Assembly (NCBI GenBank): GCA_002077065.1
Contig: NAJO01000001.1
Coordinates: 868,001 to 932,000 of the forward strand
From: Cryoendolithus antarcticus
Lineage: Eukaryota > Ascomycota > Dothideomycetes > Cladosporiales > Cladosporiaceae
Reading direction: 5' to 3'
Length of the DNA stretch: 64,000 nt
Shown here piece by piece: positions 13,001-22,437 of the stretch (positions are counted from its first letter, which is position 1; each line of letters begins with the position of its first letter). The notes under the pieces are model-generated. The model saw only the letters and a program-made list of their open reading frames with translations, had not been told where the DNA came from and ran no database searches. The translations under genes and the position numbers were made by a program.

Positions 13001-13955
13001 CAAGTCGCACTCACCTACCACCCACGTGCCGATCCCGGGACCCCCTAGAACTGCACTGAGATCGCTTGATGCCAATGCAAGCATGAAAGTGATGGAGGCT
13101 CTGCCCAAGGCGACGACCTTGAGCACACCTCGCTCGCACACATCCGCAACTGCTGGTGTCGCGACTGCTGTGAAGAAGCCTCGTGGCCGCCCCCGCAAGG
13201 ACAAACCGCTTTCCGATGGTGCGACTGAGCCCATGAAGCGAGCTCGTGGTAGGCCGCGGAAAGATCTCACAGCCACCAACGCACCTGCTACTTCCGAGGC
13301 CCAGCTTAAGTCAGCCGCAATACCGGCCTTCCTCGCCTCGCCACCTGCCTTGCGAAAGCAACACAGCCACCCCTTCACTCTCTCGCAACCTGCAGAGTGG
13401 GCCAACATCGATGAAATCTCCGATCTTGAGTCTCCGGCAACTCCATCTTCCCGCCGGCGTCGCCGTGCGACCTCCTCTCCGCCGACCATCAGACCACTCG
13501 ACTTCAGTCCTCCCATCTCGCCTTCAACAAAAGCACCCGCTCATGCACCTCCGACGAGTCTCTCGAATGCCGCCCTGAAGCCTACTGATCCCGAATGGCT
13601 CTCTCAGATACCCATCCTCTTCCCCAGGATCACAGCCACAATCACCTCCTCACCACCGAGCACGGATCTCAAGCACCCATCCTGGCACGAGAAGATCTTG
13701 CTCTACGATCCGATTGTGCTGGAGGATCTCACTGCTGACTTGAGTGCCAAGGGCGCCAGGATTAGTGTTAGGAGGCCAAAGCCGAAGGTCAAGGGGAAGA
13801 AGAAGGGCGATGAGAAGATGGCGGGGACGGAGAGGGAGTGGGAGGTCGTGGAAGAGGAGCTCAAGGGGTGGATGGTGCAGAAGTGGTGTGAGGAGTTTTC
13901 AATTTGTTGTTTGTGGAGGGAAGGGTTGAGGGGAGGGGTGAAGGGGAATTACTGA
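9996..13955 (+). CDS. SLX4: Structure-specific endonuclease scaffold SLX4
   Basis: A single 1,319-residue frame with a true ATG. Most of the protein is low-complexity and rich in Lys, Pro, Ala and Ser, with many basic KPRKK-type patches. Two AT-hook cores (RGRPRKD) lie near residues 1066 and 1085 and should contact the DNA minor groove. The last 120 residues carry the conserved SLX4 C-terminal domain, which binds the SLX1 nuclease: KILLYDPIVLEDLT followed by MVQKWCEEFSICCLWREGL. In fungi SLX4 with SLX1 cleaves branched DNA such as stalled forks and Holliday junctions in the nucleus. Length, disorder and C-terminal placement fit filamentous ascomycete SLX4. The identification rests on the C-terminal motif; the rest of the family diverges too quickly to help. 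Confidence 0.9.
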   Translation: MAACSPISVRSSPAAQLHQVHSVPPESLSRKSSSRSNIDISSPGLPSPSAFVHPRVKKTLKGGSNAQQAPNGAHMGFTTARSLHTLFATVGDAEEDETAVAREQAATDRGKLVRPRKTSRTLGEFAKGPVSPRLAAFAHAEAQSTGTRSPHGPSALRKSTTPSVDAASPGRSRRPSISLSEFSFNGNAAPAVVSPIQLALPIKKPRKKTEPKSGTGVRPAATKKSRKPKTKSESIILNSDESDEALTAEIGDSVATVPEFEEISAEHVRNNEEPPRRTDPAIANFAFHTSALPNPMAPAEEMATTAKPKRKRTVAKKEDDGELVAKRAKVARTKSSTTDPSVGITAGSSALAELSINTIVPPAMQGSEKDVPKARKPRAKKVALPTSDLVTAGDAPELLSKQANTCKPRVRQTTEQSTYFASIAPAMASVAGAAQPQPEPIADITPEEEMNIFSQVNPELDQTLHEKPFADFLGTIESVPGEPATKDLAGEHNPSELAPTRRRSWTPTHEHQLLHNATGDISREVDADSDVDDIPERVSMAQLLQSFTYAAADGQSMPQDKRAGSVEAQPKRRKIELEDSVKMPPPPARKRKSNTDKVDKPAKKPKSPRKKPQTITALATAAYLPVIVPEIAQPTVSSYFDTVKPNSDDFRDPEKPDKGEATEVVAKIKKPRKSRAKVPNGDGTLINGGKVSKVKAKAKVKFKEVDYRPPLCTPGKANAAMMTQDFLFGTSSQLAVEESPTFIREMQLAIRQSEVHSPQRPGRRSKSEGYGTQIVTQMPGANSPTAKSYSRVPTAPHGTDLSILQAERELWCSGSRDYSEGMLEKERAFEARALLDEEPLNVTKTESEALQPLVRATIADLNAPLRTGLPLKTAEVPACIIEAVAPQQMDLLTAPGAVLDPVEHAADKPASGELQSGEPTQLADSVMIDLSYTSPIAEDSAIELPGLSKQDAAMTGMRQPLTNCDQDDDGWALLRSDISLSSEILPDIPAPPLLRHSESFSHKSHSPTTHVPIPGPPRTALRSLDANASMKVMEALPKATTLSTPRSHTSATAGVATAVKKPRGRPRKDKPLSDGATEPMKRARGRPRKDLTATNAPATSEAQLKSAAIPAFLASPPALRKQHSHPFTLSQPAEWANIDEISDLESPATPSSRRRRRATSSPPTIRPLDFSPPISPSTKAPAHAPPTSLSNAALKPTDPEWLSQIPILFPRITATITSSPPSTDLKHPSWHEKILLYDPIVLEDLTADLSAKGARISVRRPKPKVKGKKKGDEKMAGTEREWEVVEEELKGWMVQKWCEEFSICCLWREGLRGGVKGNY

Positions 13956-14205
13956 TGAGCACGAAGGGATGACTGAATGGCCTTCATCCCCAATAAACGG
14001 AAGGCTAGGGAAAATGGGCGCAGGTCGGTTGTAGTATACCCAAGAACTTTGTATATGATCATGTTTCGGCGTGCTGGTATGGTCCGCACTGTATGATGTA
14101 GCTTTCAAGACCGCAATTGCAACAAATTGCGCTGAATACCGTGACATAGATTACCGTAGTGGGTAGTAACATGGCCGCTTACTACGGACTCGCCCCGAGA
14201 CTCGT

Positions 14206-15136
14206 CTACAACAGCGCAAAGGCCACTCCACCAACAACAGCCAACAGAGCTCCACTCATCACACCAACCTTCCCACCCGCACCAGTATACGGCACCGGCG
14301 GCTTCGCCCCTCCACTCGTCCCATTCCCAGCACCCGTCCCATTCTGGCTCATGCCCGCGCCCGTAGTCCCAGCCAAGCTCGCCGGACACGCCGGCCCATT
14401 CACGAACGAGCCCGTAGCATTATTCATCGCATTCTGCGTCATGAAATAGTTTCCTGCCACTGGCGCACCGGCCACGTCGGCGAAAGCGGTGATGGAGTAG
14501 TTCACGCGCGCTGCTGCGGAGCGGTTGAAGACGTCTCGACCGGCGTTGAAAGCTGGGATGGTGAAGTTTGCGGGCTGTGCGAAGAGGTAGAAGGCGTAGT
14601 CGTGGGGTGTGTCGTTTAATGGTGGGCCCTGATTGAGTTGTCAGCGCTGCAAGGACGGAGATGCAAATGTGGAGGTACTTACGGGTCCACCGTACTCGGC
14701 TGTAGCGGGGGTGTTGTTATCGAAAGCGCCGGCGGAGTTCTGCACGAGGCCGGTCTGCAGCCAGTGCAGGCGCGTGGTGCGGCAGTCGCCTATGCCTGGG
14801 GCGAGGACTGCGGTGGAGTTGGCGTAGCGGGCGCTGGCTGGGAGGGAGAGGTCGATGAAGACGAGCATGTGGGTGCCGGTGAAGGTTTGGGTGGAGGAGA
14901 TGACCGGGAGAGTTTGAACGACTGCGGTCGCGTTAGCTGTGCTTCTCTCGGGCGTGGACTAGGACCTTTGTACGTGGCTGGGCGATCAACGCGCCAGAGG
15001 AGACGGTGAGGTTGCCATTGTAGCTCACACTCAGCGGCGTACTGGTGTATGGCTCGAAGCCTGCTGGTGTCTGCGCAGATGCCAGAGGGGAGAGGAGCAG
15101 TGCTGCCGTAGCCGCGATAGTAGTATTGGACTTCAT
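14206..15136 (-). CDS. Secreted PEBP-like protein, probably GPI-anchored
   Basis: Three exons (15136-14974, 14921-14683, 14628-14206) give 274 residues with closed phases. Donors are GTACAA and GTAAGT; acceptors CGCAG and ATCAG. Residues 1-21 form a signal peptide (MKSNTTIAATAALLLSPLASA). The core has phosphatidylethanolamine-binding protein features: HMLVFIDLSLP in exon 2, then a region ending TTRLHWLQTGL, and GPPLNDTPHDYAFYLFAQP across the second junction. The C-terminus is Gly/Asn/Thr-rich and ends in a hydrophobic tail (SGALLAVVGGVAFALL), as expected for GPI attachment. Several N-glycosylation sequons are present. Fungal secreted PEBP-like proteins are common; their ligands are largely unknown. 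The family call is good, the GPI anchor is inferred. Confidence 0.85.
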
Positions 15137-15336
15137 GCTTGCGGATGTAGTACTGCTTGATAGACTGGAGAAAGAGGAATATATGCAAGGCACGCGATGG
15201 AGAGATACCTACCGTTCCACCCTTGGGCCTTGCTTCTGACTAGCCTACACGTGGGCTCGACATCGCGCGCCCAGTGTCTGATACATTGAGAATTGCTTGG
15301 CTACCATCATCCATTGCGCCTCGGAGAGCTTGGACG

Positions 15337-15797
15337 ATGCTGGGCGGAAGTCGATCGTCTTTCATCTCGCCGGAGATTAGTATGTCCGGTCAGCCGGTGG
15401 CTTCATGTATGGAGCTGCAATCCCTCTATTTGGCTTCCTACTTCGCAGATGACCACTCCACGCGATCCGGACATCGACCTGTCTCCGGAGGAGACAGCCA
15501 TTTCACTGCAGAAAGTGCGAGGGATGGCTCGGGGTATCGCTGGAGAGTTGCGGCTGGGTGGATGAGTCTGGCTGGCAGCGCTGGGGTGTGGTATCTCGTG
15601 AGTGACCAGAATTCATCCGTAACGAATCCGTGAATCCACTTGCTAACTATCTGTAGTTTATGGCCTCGATACTCGATTCCGTCGACTTCCCCTACACGTT
15701 ACCGTTGGGCGGCCCGGGTGGCTACATAAGGGGCAGGAAAGCCAGAGCAATGAAAGACTGGCATCGGTCTCGCATCTCGGTCGGTGGAAGAGTCTGA
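15337..15797 (+). CDS. Possible two-exon small protein
   Basis: A convincing intron sits at 15598-15656: donor GTGAGT, branch GCTAAC and acceptor TGTAG. It joins a frame opening at the ATG at 15337 to a second exon ending at 15797, in phase, giving about 133 residues. The second exon (MASILDSVDFPYTLPLGG near its start) looks protein-like. The first is less convincing, because another frame over 15450-15565 (MTTPRDPDIDLSPEETA) looks better but does not join in phase. I recognise no domain. The intron suggests a transcribed gene whose first exon I may have wrong. Confidence 0.3.
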
Positions 15798-16340
15798 CCA
15801 AACCTATACACACAAAATTGTAAACCTATGCTTCACGATTGCTACACTCCTCACCCATACCATTCACGGCAATCCCAGCCCTCCCCTCGCCATCAACTGC
15901 CTCCACCAAACCGCCATGACATACCCCCATGCACCCCGCAAACCTTAAATCCAGGCACGCTGCATGGCGCAGATCTAGAGCTTCCACGAGCTGTGTCTAG
16001 CTCCAGCTTCCGCTCGCTGTGCTCGCACCATTCCGTCATCTCACAGCATGGGAATAATTGTTGGCTCGACGCGTGCTGCAGCGTTCCCGGGCTTGCGGAG
16101 ATCAATCACTGTGCGCTATGCTGGAGGGATCGCAGTATGCGCATGGGTGTTGTGGCCGAGGGTAGGGCATGTGTGATGCACATACGAGAGGGGAAGAGGA
16201 CGGTGGCGAAGAGTCCAGGCAGTATAAGTATAAATAATTGTCTGCATTTTCATTGTGGTGCAACCTTTTGGCACTGCACGATCCGTCTGTTTCACGATTG
16301 TTCTTAGCAGCCAAATCAGCTTTCGCAAATACCCTTAGCC

Positions 16341-16967
16341 ATGCATCCCTCCACCCTCCTTCCCGCCGCTCTCTGGGCCTCCCTCATCTACGCGATCCCC
16401 TCTTGCGCGGAGACCGTGAACCGCACTGCAACGAATGGCTACGGCTCGACGCCCTCTGAGCGGCACTACATCAACCACACCCAGGCGCTCACAGTGATCA
16501 ACTCAGGCATAGCCAAGGCCATTGAGATCAAGTGCGCCGCCTCGATTGCCCAAAGGGCTTTTGCTGAGCCACCCAAGCAACAGCGTACTAATGCTCCTTG
16601 TAGTGTCCCGATGAACATCGCCGTCCTCGACCCCTCCGCCACCCTCGTCGCCTTCATCCATATGGACAACTCCTACCTTGGCAGCATCGACATCAGCCAA
16701 AAGAAAGCCAAGACCGTCGCCGACTTCAACGGTCTTTTCCAGTCCAGTGGCCTCTACAACCGCTCTCAGACTCTACCAGGCTCGGATGTATACGGAATCG
16801 AGCAGACGAACGGCGGGCTAGTGGTATTTGGCGGTGGCCAGCCGATCTATGATCCCATGGGTTACTTCATCGGGGCCGTGGGCGTTAGTGGTGGGAGCGT
16901 GCCGCAGGATGTTGAGGTGTCGACGGCGGCTGCGGAGGGGGTGGGAAGCACGATTGTGAGTGCGTAG
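16341..16967 (+). CDS. Secreted HbpS/GlcG-like protein
   Basis: The frame reads straight through as 208 residues, but 16532-16603 is almost certainly a 72-nt intron: donor GTGCGC, a perfect TACTAAT branch and TTGTAG acceptor. Splicing removes a Cys/Gln-rich insert and gives 184 residues. An N-terminal signal peptide (about residues 1-23) is followed by the HbpS/GlcG (DUF336) fold pattern: a helix ending in GIAKAIEI, then MNIAVLDPSATLVAFIHMDN, then SIDISQKKAKTVADFN, and a Gly-rich end (GGLVVFGGGQPIYD, IGAVGVSGGS). Bacterial HbpS binds haem, and related fungal proteins are widespread with undefined roles. Family call good; ligand unknown. Confidence 0.8.
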   Translation: MHPSTLLPAALWASLIYAIPSCAETVNRTATNGYGSTPSERHYINHTQALTVINSGIAKAIEIKCAASIAQRAFAEPPKQQRTNAPCSVPMNIAVLDPSATLVAFIHMDNSYLGSIDISQKKAKTVADFNGLFQSSGLYNRSQTLPGSDVYGIEQTNGGLVVFGGGQPIYDPMGYFIGAVGVSGGSVPQDVEVSTAAAEGVGSTIVSA

Positions 16968-17188
16968 GTGTGGCCGTCAAAAGATGAGAGGCGTAGATCG
17001 TAAGCGTGAAGATTCTAGCGCAGGCCACAGCGGTCGTGGGAGGAACGTTCGCGGGTCGCCCGAGTGGACTGAGGGGGAGTGGTAATGTTCCGAAGTAGTA
17101 GTGTCATGCATCGAAGCGATGGTCCTGTACATTAGTACATTCCTCACCAATTCCCCCGTGGTAGTGAAAGTCGTCTTTCTCTTGTTCT

Positions 17189-18844
17189 TCACCTCAGCTC
17201 GCCTCTCCCGCCCGGATCTCTCTCCAGTCTTCGCCTCTCGGCCTTGCCTCTAGTTCTCTCCTCCCTCACGCGCTCCAGCTCTTCCTCCTGTCTCGCTCTC
17301 ACAGGTAGGCGGTCCATCATCACCCAAGGCGCTCTTGCTACATACCTCAGCTCAAAGTCGAGCTTCTTGACCATCATCTCTAGCTGATCGTCCTTACACT
17401 CGTTGATGTGCTTGTTAGGAGGGAACGCTGGGTACAGTTGTCCATTGCCGTTACCATGACCTTGGAAAGCGCGAGGCTCGGGAATGAGATCCATGGGGAT
17501 GTTGGGAGGTAGCGTGTTGTCTGTGGCCAAGGCAGTTTCATGGCACCAGGCACGAGCCACGTTACGGGCCGTGTAGCCTCCGCCTCCCAGCAGTAGGAGA
17601 GGCACGCCAAGGGCTTTGACAAAGGCGATGCATTCACCGTGTTGCTTGATGTTCAAGTTGAACTGGCCGAGTCTGTCGCCTCCGAGAGAGTCGGCGCCAC
17701 ACTGCAGGACAATCGCACTGGGCTTGTAGGCTTCGAAGGCTCGGCCCACGATAGCTTCGAAGAGGCCGCCATACTGTCTGTCGTCTATGCCAGCGCCGAT
17801 GGGGACGTTCAGAGCAAAGTGCTCGCCTATGGTGCCTCGCAAGCCGCGGTCGGAGACATCTCCTGTACCGGGGAAGAACTTGTGGCCTGGCTGGGACTCG
17901 TCGTAGGTACCGTAGCGATGGAAAGAGAGGGTCATGACGCGAGGCTCGCGCTGAAAGGCCTCTTCTACACCATCGCCGTGGTGGACGTCAATGTCGATAT
18001 AGAGGACTCGAGGCCAGCGCTTGAGCATCTCGAGGATGGCGAGAACAATGTCATTGATGTAGCAAAAGCCTGAGGCTTCGGCTTTGTGAGCATGATGCAA
18101 TCCACCGGACCAGTTGATGGCGATGTCTGAGGTATCCGAGACGAGCTGGCGGGCAGCGGCAAGAGTGGCACCAGTGTAGAGGAAGAGGTAGGTGGACATG
18201 TCGGCAAAGACTGGACAGTCTGCTCCTGGGCTGGTGGACAGGTTGTACGGTCCAAGATCGACATTGTCACCTGGATGCTTTGGTGGTATGGCTTTGGCGA
18301 AGCGTGGATCCCTGCATAGCTCGTCGAAGGTCGTAGGCGATACCTGGCTGAGGAACTCGACATAGTGAGGGTCATGAAAGCGACTGACCTGATCCTTGCC
18401 TGCCGCGACCGCCTCGTGCGTGTCCATGGTGTGTTGTAGGCCGTATCCGAGGATGAGATGTTTCGCCAGAGTCAGGCGCCAAGGCTTCATCGGATGGGTC
18501 TTGCCAAAGTGCATGTCTTCGACGGTGCTGTTGTAGTGATACGTGACCTTGTGGCCCTTGGGCCGAGTGATGCCATTCTCCTCAACACCGCGCATGATCT
18601 TCTCGTTCAAGTCCTGGTCTCGCCAGTATCGCAGGTCTTCCTTCGTGGCTGGTGGAGTGTAGCTGCCACTGCCTTGCGCTCCTCGTCCGCCGCATGACAT
18701 CGGATCATCGTACTCGCCGCCGTTGATGTAGTCATCTGTCAGGTCTGGAGTGCGCGAGGGCGATGGGATGCCTGAGTGTAGAAGTCCTCCAGCGGCCCAC
18801 TGCTGTACTATCGGGTTGCCAACGTCTGCGCGAGAGGGTGCCAT
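17189..18844 (-). CDS. HOS2: Class I histone deacetylase, HOS2 type
   Basis: The frame extends upstream to a TTG, but the first ATG is at 18844 (MAPSRADVG, A at -3), giving 551 residues. The catalytic domain spans about residues 90-430. It shows NWSGGLHHAHK, GFCYINDIVLAILEML, the active-site/zinc motif YIDIDVHHGDGVEEAF, GADSLGGDRLGQFNLNIK with the second zinc Asp, and GGGGYTARNVAR. The NWSGGLHHA and LYTGATLAAARQL segments match HOS2 rather than RPD3. HOS2 is the deacetylase of the Set3 complex and acts on H3/H4 tails in coding regions. The C-terminus is an Arg/Glu-rich tail. It is divergently transcribed from the ING/PHD gene about 400 bp away. Confidence 0.93.
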   Translation of the reverse strand: MAPSRADVGNPIVQQWAAGGLLHSGIPSPSRTPDLTDDYINGGEYDDPMSCGGRGAQGSGSYTPPATKEDLRYWRDQDLNEKIMRGVEENGITRPKGHKVTYHYNSTVEDMHFGKTHPMKPWRLTLAKHLILGYGLQHTMDTHEAVAAGKDQVSRFHDPHYVEFLSQVSPTTFDELCRDPRFAKAIPPKHPGDNVDLGPYNLSTSPGADCPVFADMSTYLFLYTGATLAAARQLVSDTSDIAINWSGGLHHAHKAEASGFCYINDIVLAILEMLKRWPRVLYIDIDVHHGDGVEEAFQREPRVMTLSFHRYGTYDESQPGHKFFPGTGDVSDRGLRGTIGEHFALNVPIGAGIDDRQYGGLFEAIVGRAFEAYKPSAIVLQCGADSLGGDRLGQFNLNIKQHGECIAFVKALGVPLLLLGGGGYTARNVARAWCHETALATDNTLPPNIPMDLIPEPRAFQGHGNGNGQLYPAFPPNKHINECKDDQLEMMVKKLDFELRYVARAPWVMMDRLPVRARQEEELERVREERTRGKAERRRLERDPGGRGELR

Positions 18845-19245
18845 CCTGAATGTCGCATCCTTCGAAGCTGTCGTCAGCCAAGCCTTGTTCGATGCTGTAT
18901 CTTGCCCGATTGAAGAAGCGCTTTGTATGTCGACCAGTCCTGAGTAGGGGATTCTGGCCTGTAACCCTATCAATGCGCGCTCTACGTACAGTCTCTACTC
19001 CATGCACAAGTGGAGCATCTTCACATCTGGATCTGCAGGGCTGCAGGCGCGGGAGCGGATGATCTGCCGTTAGCCGCTTATGTCAGCCTTGGATGCGCTT
19101 GACACGGCCGCCTGTCTTTCGTACATTGATCCATCACTCACGCACCACTCCCATCAGTTCCGTCGCCCGGACCTGTCGAGTCGTGTTCCCTCGAGGCTAA
19201 CTCACAGCCTGCGCTAGGTAAGATCGCCAGGCACATACCGCGATC
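18845..19245. promoter_or_regulatory. Shared intergenic region of HOS2 and ING genes
   Basis: About 400 bases lie between two divergent start codons, so both genes must draw their core promoters from here or from a neighbour's body. I found no convincing TATA box or known operator. The role as a bidirectional promoter is inferred from position only. Confidence 0.45.
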
Positions 19246-20500
19246 ATGGCACTCAACATGCCGGAAGACGCCGCCTCGGTGCTGGAGCAATTTGTCCATG
19301 ATGGTATGCAATCCCATATTATTTCATCTTCTCTTCAAGGCTAACAAAGCAGTCGCCAACACTCCCGCCGAGGTGACTCACTTGCTCGAGGAGATCCAGA
19401 GCAAGGACGCTCAAATCTTGGCTTACAAGGATGAGATCGCCAAGCGAGACGCCGCCCTCCAGAAGTGGGTGCGCATCAACGGTGGCCATGTCCAGAACCC
19501 AAAGGAGGAAGCATTCTCCAAGACGATCAACGACTGCTTCGACAAGTGCGAGATTTTGCAAGCCGAGAAGCTCGGCCTGAGCGAGAAGGCGCTCATCGTC
19601 CTGGAACGTCAGCTCAAGCGCTTGGATGTCGGACTTCGCCACCTGGCTGTGCGGGAGGAATTTCCAGCCGACTGGAATGGACCAAGTATGTTGTCTGGCA
19701 CGACGACTGGCGTATCGACGCCTGTGGTGCACGCTGGCAGTCATGGAGGACCACTGCAAGGTATCTCAGGTAATGTCGGAGTATCAGGTGGTGCACCCAA
19801 CATCGCAAACGCCGCACAACTCCGCATGGCCCACGCAGCAGCCGCCACACGCGCAGCTGCAGCAACAACTCCCGCCACAGCACCACGAGCACAACGCGAG
19901 ACTAGTAGTGAAGCTAGTAAGCGCCGTCGCCCTCATGTCTCACTTGGTGCCCTGCCCACCGCTGCCTCAAGTCTTCGCCAATCTTCTCTTGGGCCTGGAA
20001 CGCCGAAAGCCAGCACTCCTGCTCCAACGTCCACATCTTCCCGCGCCGGCTCAGCGCAGCCACCTCAGAAAGCTGGCGCCCCGAAGAGAGCACCTACGTC
20101 CAACGCCTCAGCCAGGAGACCACCTCCGACCCAACCAACTCGTAAGCGAATACGTACCAGTAACCTTTTGGGCCCGCCCAAGAAAGGAGACCGCCGCCGT
20201 ACTCTCGCTCGCCGCTCTGGAACCCCATCATCGCACTCCCCTTCACTCTCACCCACGCCTTCAGACCTCGCTGCCTCCAACTTAGCTCGTCAAGCTGACG
20301 GTGCAGCAGGGTCGGAGGAGGACGACGCCGAAGAGGGTGATGATGCGCTGTACTGCTTCTGTCAGAAGGTCAGTTTTGGCGACATGGTGGCTTGCGATAA
20401 CGATGCGTGTAAGTACATGTGGTTCCACTGGAGTTGTGTTGGGCTCGCGGAGACGCCGACAGGAGAGTGGTTCTGTCCGGATTGTAGGAAGGGCAAGTAA
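19246..20500 (+). CDS. ING-family PHD protein (YNG2-like)
   Basis: Two exons (19246-19303 and 19353-20500) give 401 residues. The intron has a GTATGC donor, a GCTAAC branch and a GCAG acceptor. The first 115 residues are the ING N-terminal helical domain (EQFVHDVANTPAEVTHLLEEI, then INDCFDKCEILQAEKLGLSE). A long Ala/Pro/Ser linker with basic clusters (KRRRP, TRKRIRTSN) follows. The last 50 residues are a PHD finger, CFCQKVSFGDMVACDNDACK ... WFHWSCVGL ... GEWFCPDC, with the full C4HC3 zinc set. ING PHD fingers read H3K4me3 and bring acetyltransferases. The yeast relatives are Yng2 (NuA4), Yng1 (NuA3) and Pho23 (Rpd3L). The domain layout is clear, but which complex is less certain. Confidence 0.92.
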
Positions 20501-20961
20501 GGAGGACGGGTTAGTAGTATTTGGATGACCATTGCGATATCTGGCAAATCGCCTGGCCCCGATTTGCCCATGATCGATGTCAGTGTGCACTCCTTCTTTT
20601 GACAGTCGCTCTGCTCATCATGGTGCACTATTGTCACGTCCCACACCGTCTCGGACGGACTCAGTGCACATTCAGTCGGTGCGCCTGCTTAGGTGATGCC
20701 GCCATACAAAGACTGACATATGAACGGCATTCACGAGGTCGTCGCTGTGGCAGCGAGATTGCACAAGCACGAACAACGACACGTCGAGCCTCAGAGTGTA
20801 CTTCACTTGCATCTGCTGCCCGGCGGCTGGTCTCTTCTCTCAGCAGTCCGCTTCGAACCGCAACTCGCCATGCGCAGCTCCCTCAACCACTACCCCCGAT
20901 TACGGACCTGACGGATCAGTACCACTCCCCGGCAGCCTCAACTATCTCTAAAACGTCGACA
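20501..20961. other. Intergenic, no supported feature
   Basis: Only short overlapping frames are present, with no splice pattern or motif to connect them. It includes the 3' flank of the ING gene and the 5' flank of the first small paralogue. Confidence 0.5.
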
Positions 20962-21350
20962 ATGCACAAGCTCGAGCACGACGCCATCCTCGTCTGCGCC
21001 TGCGAAGAGGTACGTCACCCCCTTGTTCCCTTCTCCCTTTAAGTCTCCATCAGACAAACCAGACTGACGGTAAATCACAGCGTTGGCGCCTCCGCCTCGA
21101 TCTCCCCAAACCCAACACCGCTACATACCACTACCTCACAGCTGTCATTAAAGAGCGTACGTACATTTACCACGCACCCTAGTGTCCCCTTTGACGCATC
21201 GACGTGAAGGTGACACTGCTGAGACAGCATAGGTACTCCAGTGGGGCTGAGGTTGATAGTTGTGCGAGGCTACACGATGACGGGAAGGTTATTAGGTTCG
21301 GGGATCGCTTTGTGGAGTGGAGATATGTGTATGAGTTTGCGATCTTGTAG
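20962..21350 (+). CDS. Small three-exon protein, copy 1
   Basis: Exons 20962-21009, 21081-21160 and 21233-21350 join in phase to 81 residues. Introns have donors GTACGT and GTACAT, a CTGAC or CTGAGA branch and ACAG/ATAG acceptors. The protein begins MHKLEHDAILVCACEERWRL and ends VEWRYVYEFAIL, with no signal peptide or membrane helix. I recognise no family. Its exon layout and central motif (WRLRLDL...YLT.VI.ER) match the next gene (21845-22248), so the two are tandem paralogues. Conserved structure in two copies supports both being real genes. The exact third-exon acceptor was chosen because only it keeps the frame open and the similarity intact. Confidence 0.6.
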
Positions 21351-21844
21351 GAGGAGGTAGGGGCTATGGAGCATGACTAGCGATCTGAGGAGTAGAGGTT
21401 CCGGGGATCCGCGCGACCGGCAATGCTGATTGATAGCTGTTGATGGACAGCGTCCTCGACTGGCCGTAATCTGGACGGGTACCGGGCGAGTGGGTTCAAT
21501 TTAAAGGAAGCGTATGTCGACGTTCGCCTACGATCTTCCAGGAATTACAGATAAAGCGATCCCGCTGATGGATTAGAAGCTCGTCTTTACATCTCGACAT
21601 AACTCAGACCTCACGAGGAATTCGTACCTCTTAGTCCGCCGCAAGGCAAGAGCACTTCACTCTCCCCTCATCGCCCTCCAGCGGCATGGGGCTCTGCGGA
21701 ATCGACACCGATGCTTCTAACAAGCGGACTGTTGAAGGTCTGGCTATGAGACCGATCCACCGCATACTTCACACCTCCTGCGATCCTCCCACCCTTGAAC
21801 ATCAATCACGTCTCCTAGCTAACTAATAGCATGGGACGACGACG
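21351..21844. other. Spacer between small paralogues
   Basis: No open frame of protein-like composition is seen. I looked for a third copy of the small gene family and found none. Confidence 0.45.
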
Positions 21845-22248
21845 ATGCATCCCCTCGCATTGAACGTGTGCCTCCAGATCGCTCACGGCATGGCATTCCA
21901 CTTCTACGACGCTACCGCTTGACAGCTACCACATCTAATGTATGCGATCAGGGCTGGCGCGTGCGCATCGACTTGGAGCGCGATTATGGGCACGAGTGGC
22001 AGTATCTCACCACGAGAATCATTAATCGTTAGTCTATCACCACGATACCCCCTATCGCGCGACGGCATGGTTTACCTGGCGACCAGAAGCGCAAATGCTG
22101 ACGCGCACTGACACTAGGCGACCATGAAGGGCTTTTGCTGAACCATGTGCGCGGCCATTGTCCGGATGTTAGGGTGCTGCGATTGCCTGGTCGGCTGTTG
22201 AAGTATGGAGCTATCTCGGAGGAGTCGGTGTTCACGGAGTGTTGGTAG
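21845..22248 (+). CDS. Small three-exon protein, copy 2
   Basis: Exons 21845-21865, 21952-22027 and 22118-22248 give 75 residues in phase. The second exon encodes GWRVRIDLERDYGHEWQYLT and the third runs to FTECW. Donors are GTGTGC and GTTAGT; acceptors are ATCAG and ACTAG, with CTAATG and CTGAC branch-like sequences. The first exon is only seven codons and is the weakest part of the model; a different first exon upstream is possible. It aligns with the 20962-21350 gene over the central motif and the pattern V(I/L)R near the C-terminus. No known domain is recognised. Confidence 0.5.
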
Positions 22249-22437
22249 ACGAGAATCTTGAATCGCTGCGCCAGAATAGGAGAGGATGGTGGCAATGGAT
22301 TATTGTATACGATCAGATTGCTATTTCGACAATGGCCACAGAACAAAACGCTCTTCTCACCGGCCATGCATGATACAACCATGTTCTGATTATTTTAAAA
22401 CAAACGCCGCTGCTCAATACGCTCGAATACAATCGAC

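Noticed and set aside
18845..18973. N-terminal extension of the HOS2-type protein
   Set aside because: The extra 43 codons begin at a TTG and are not conserved-looking; the ATG at 18844 has a better context.
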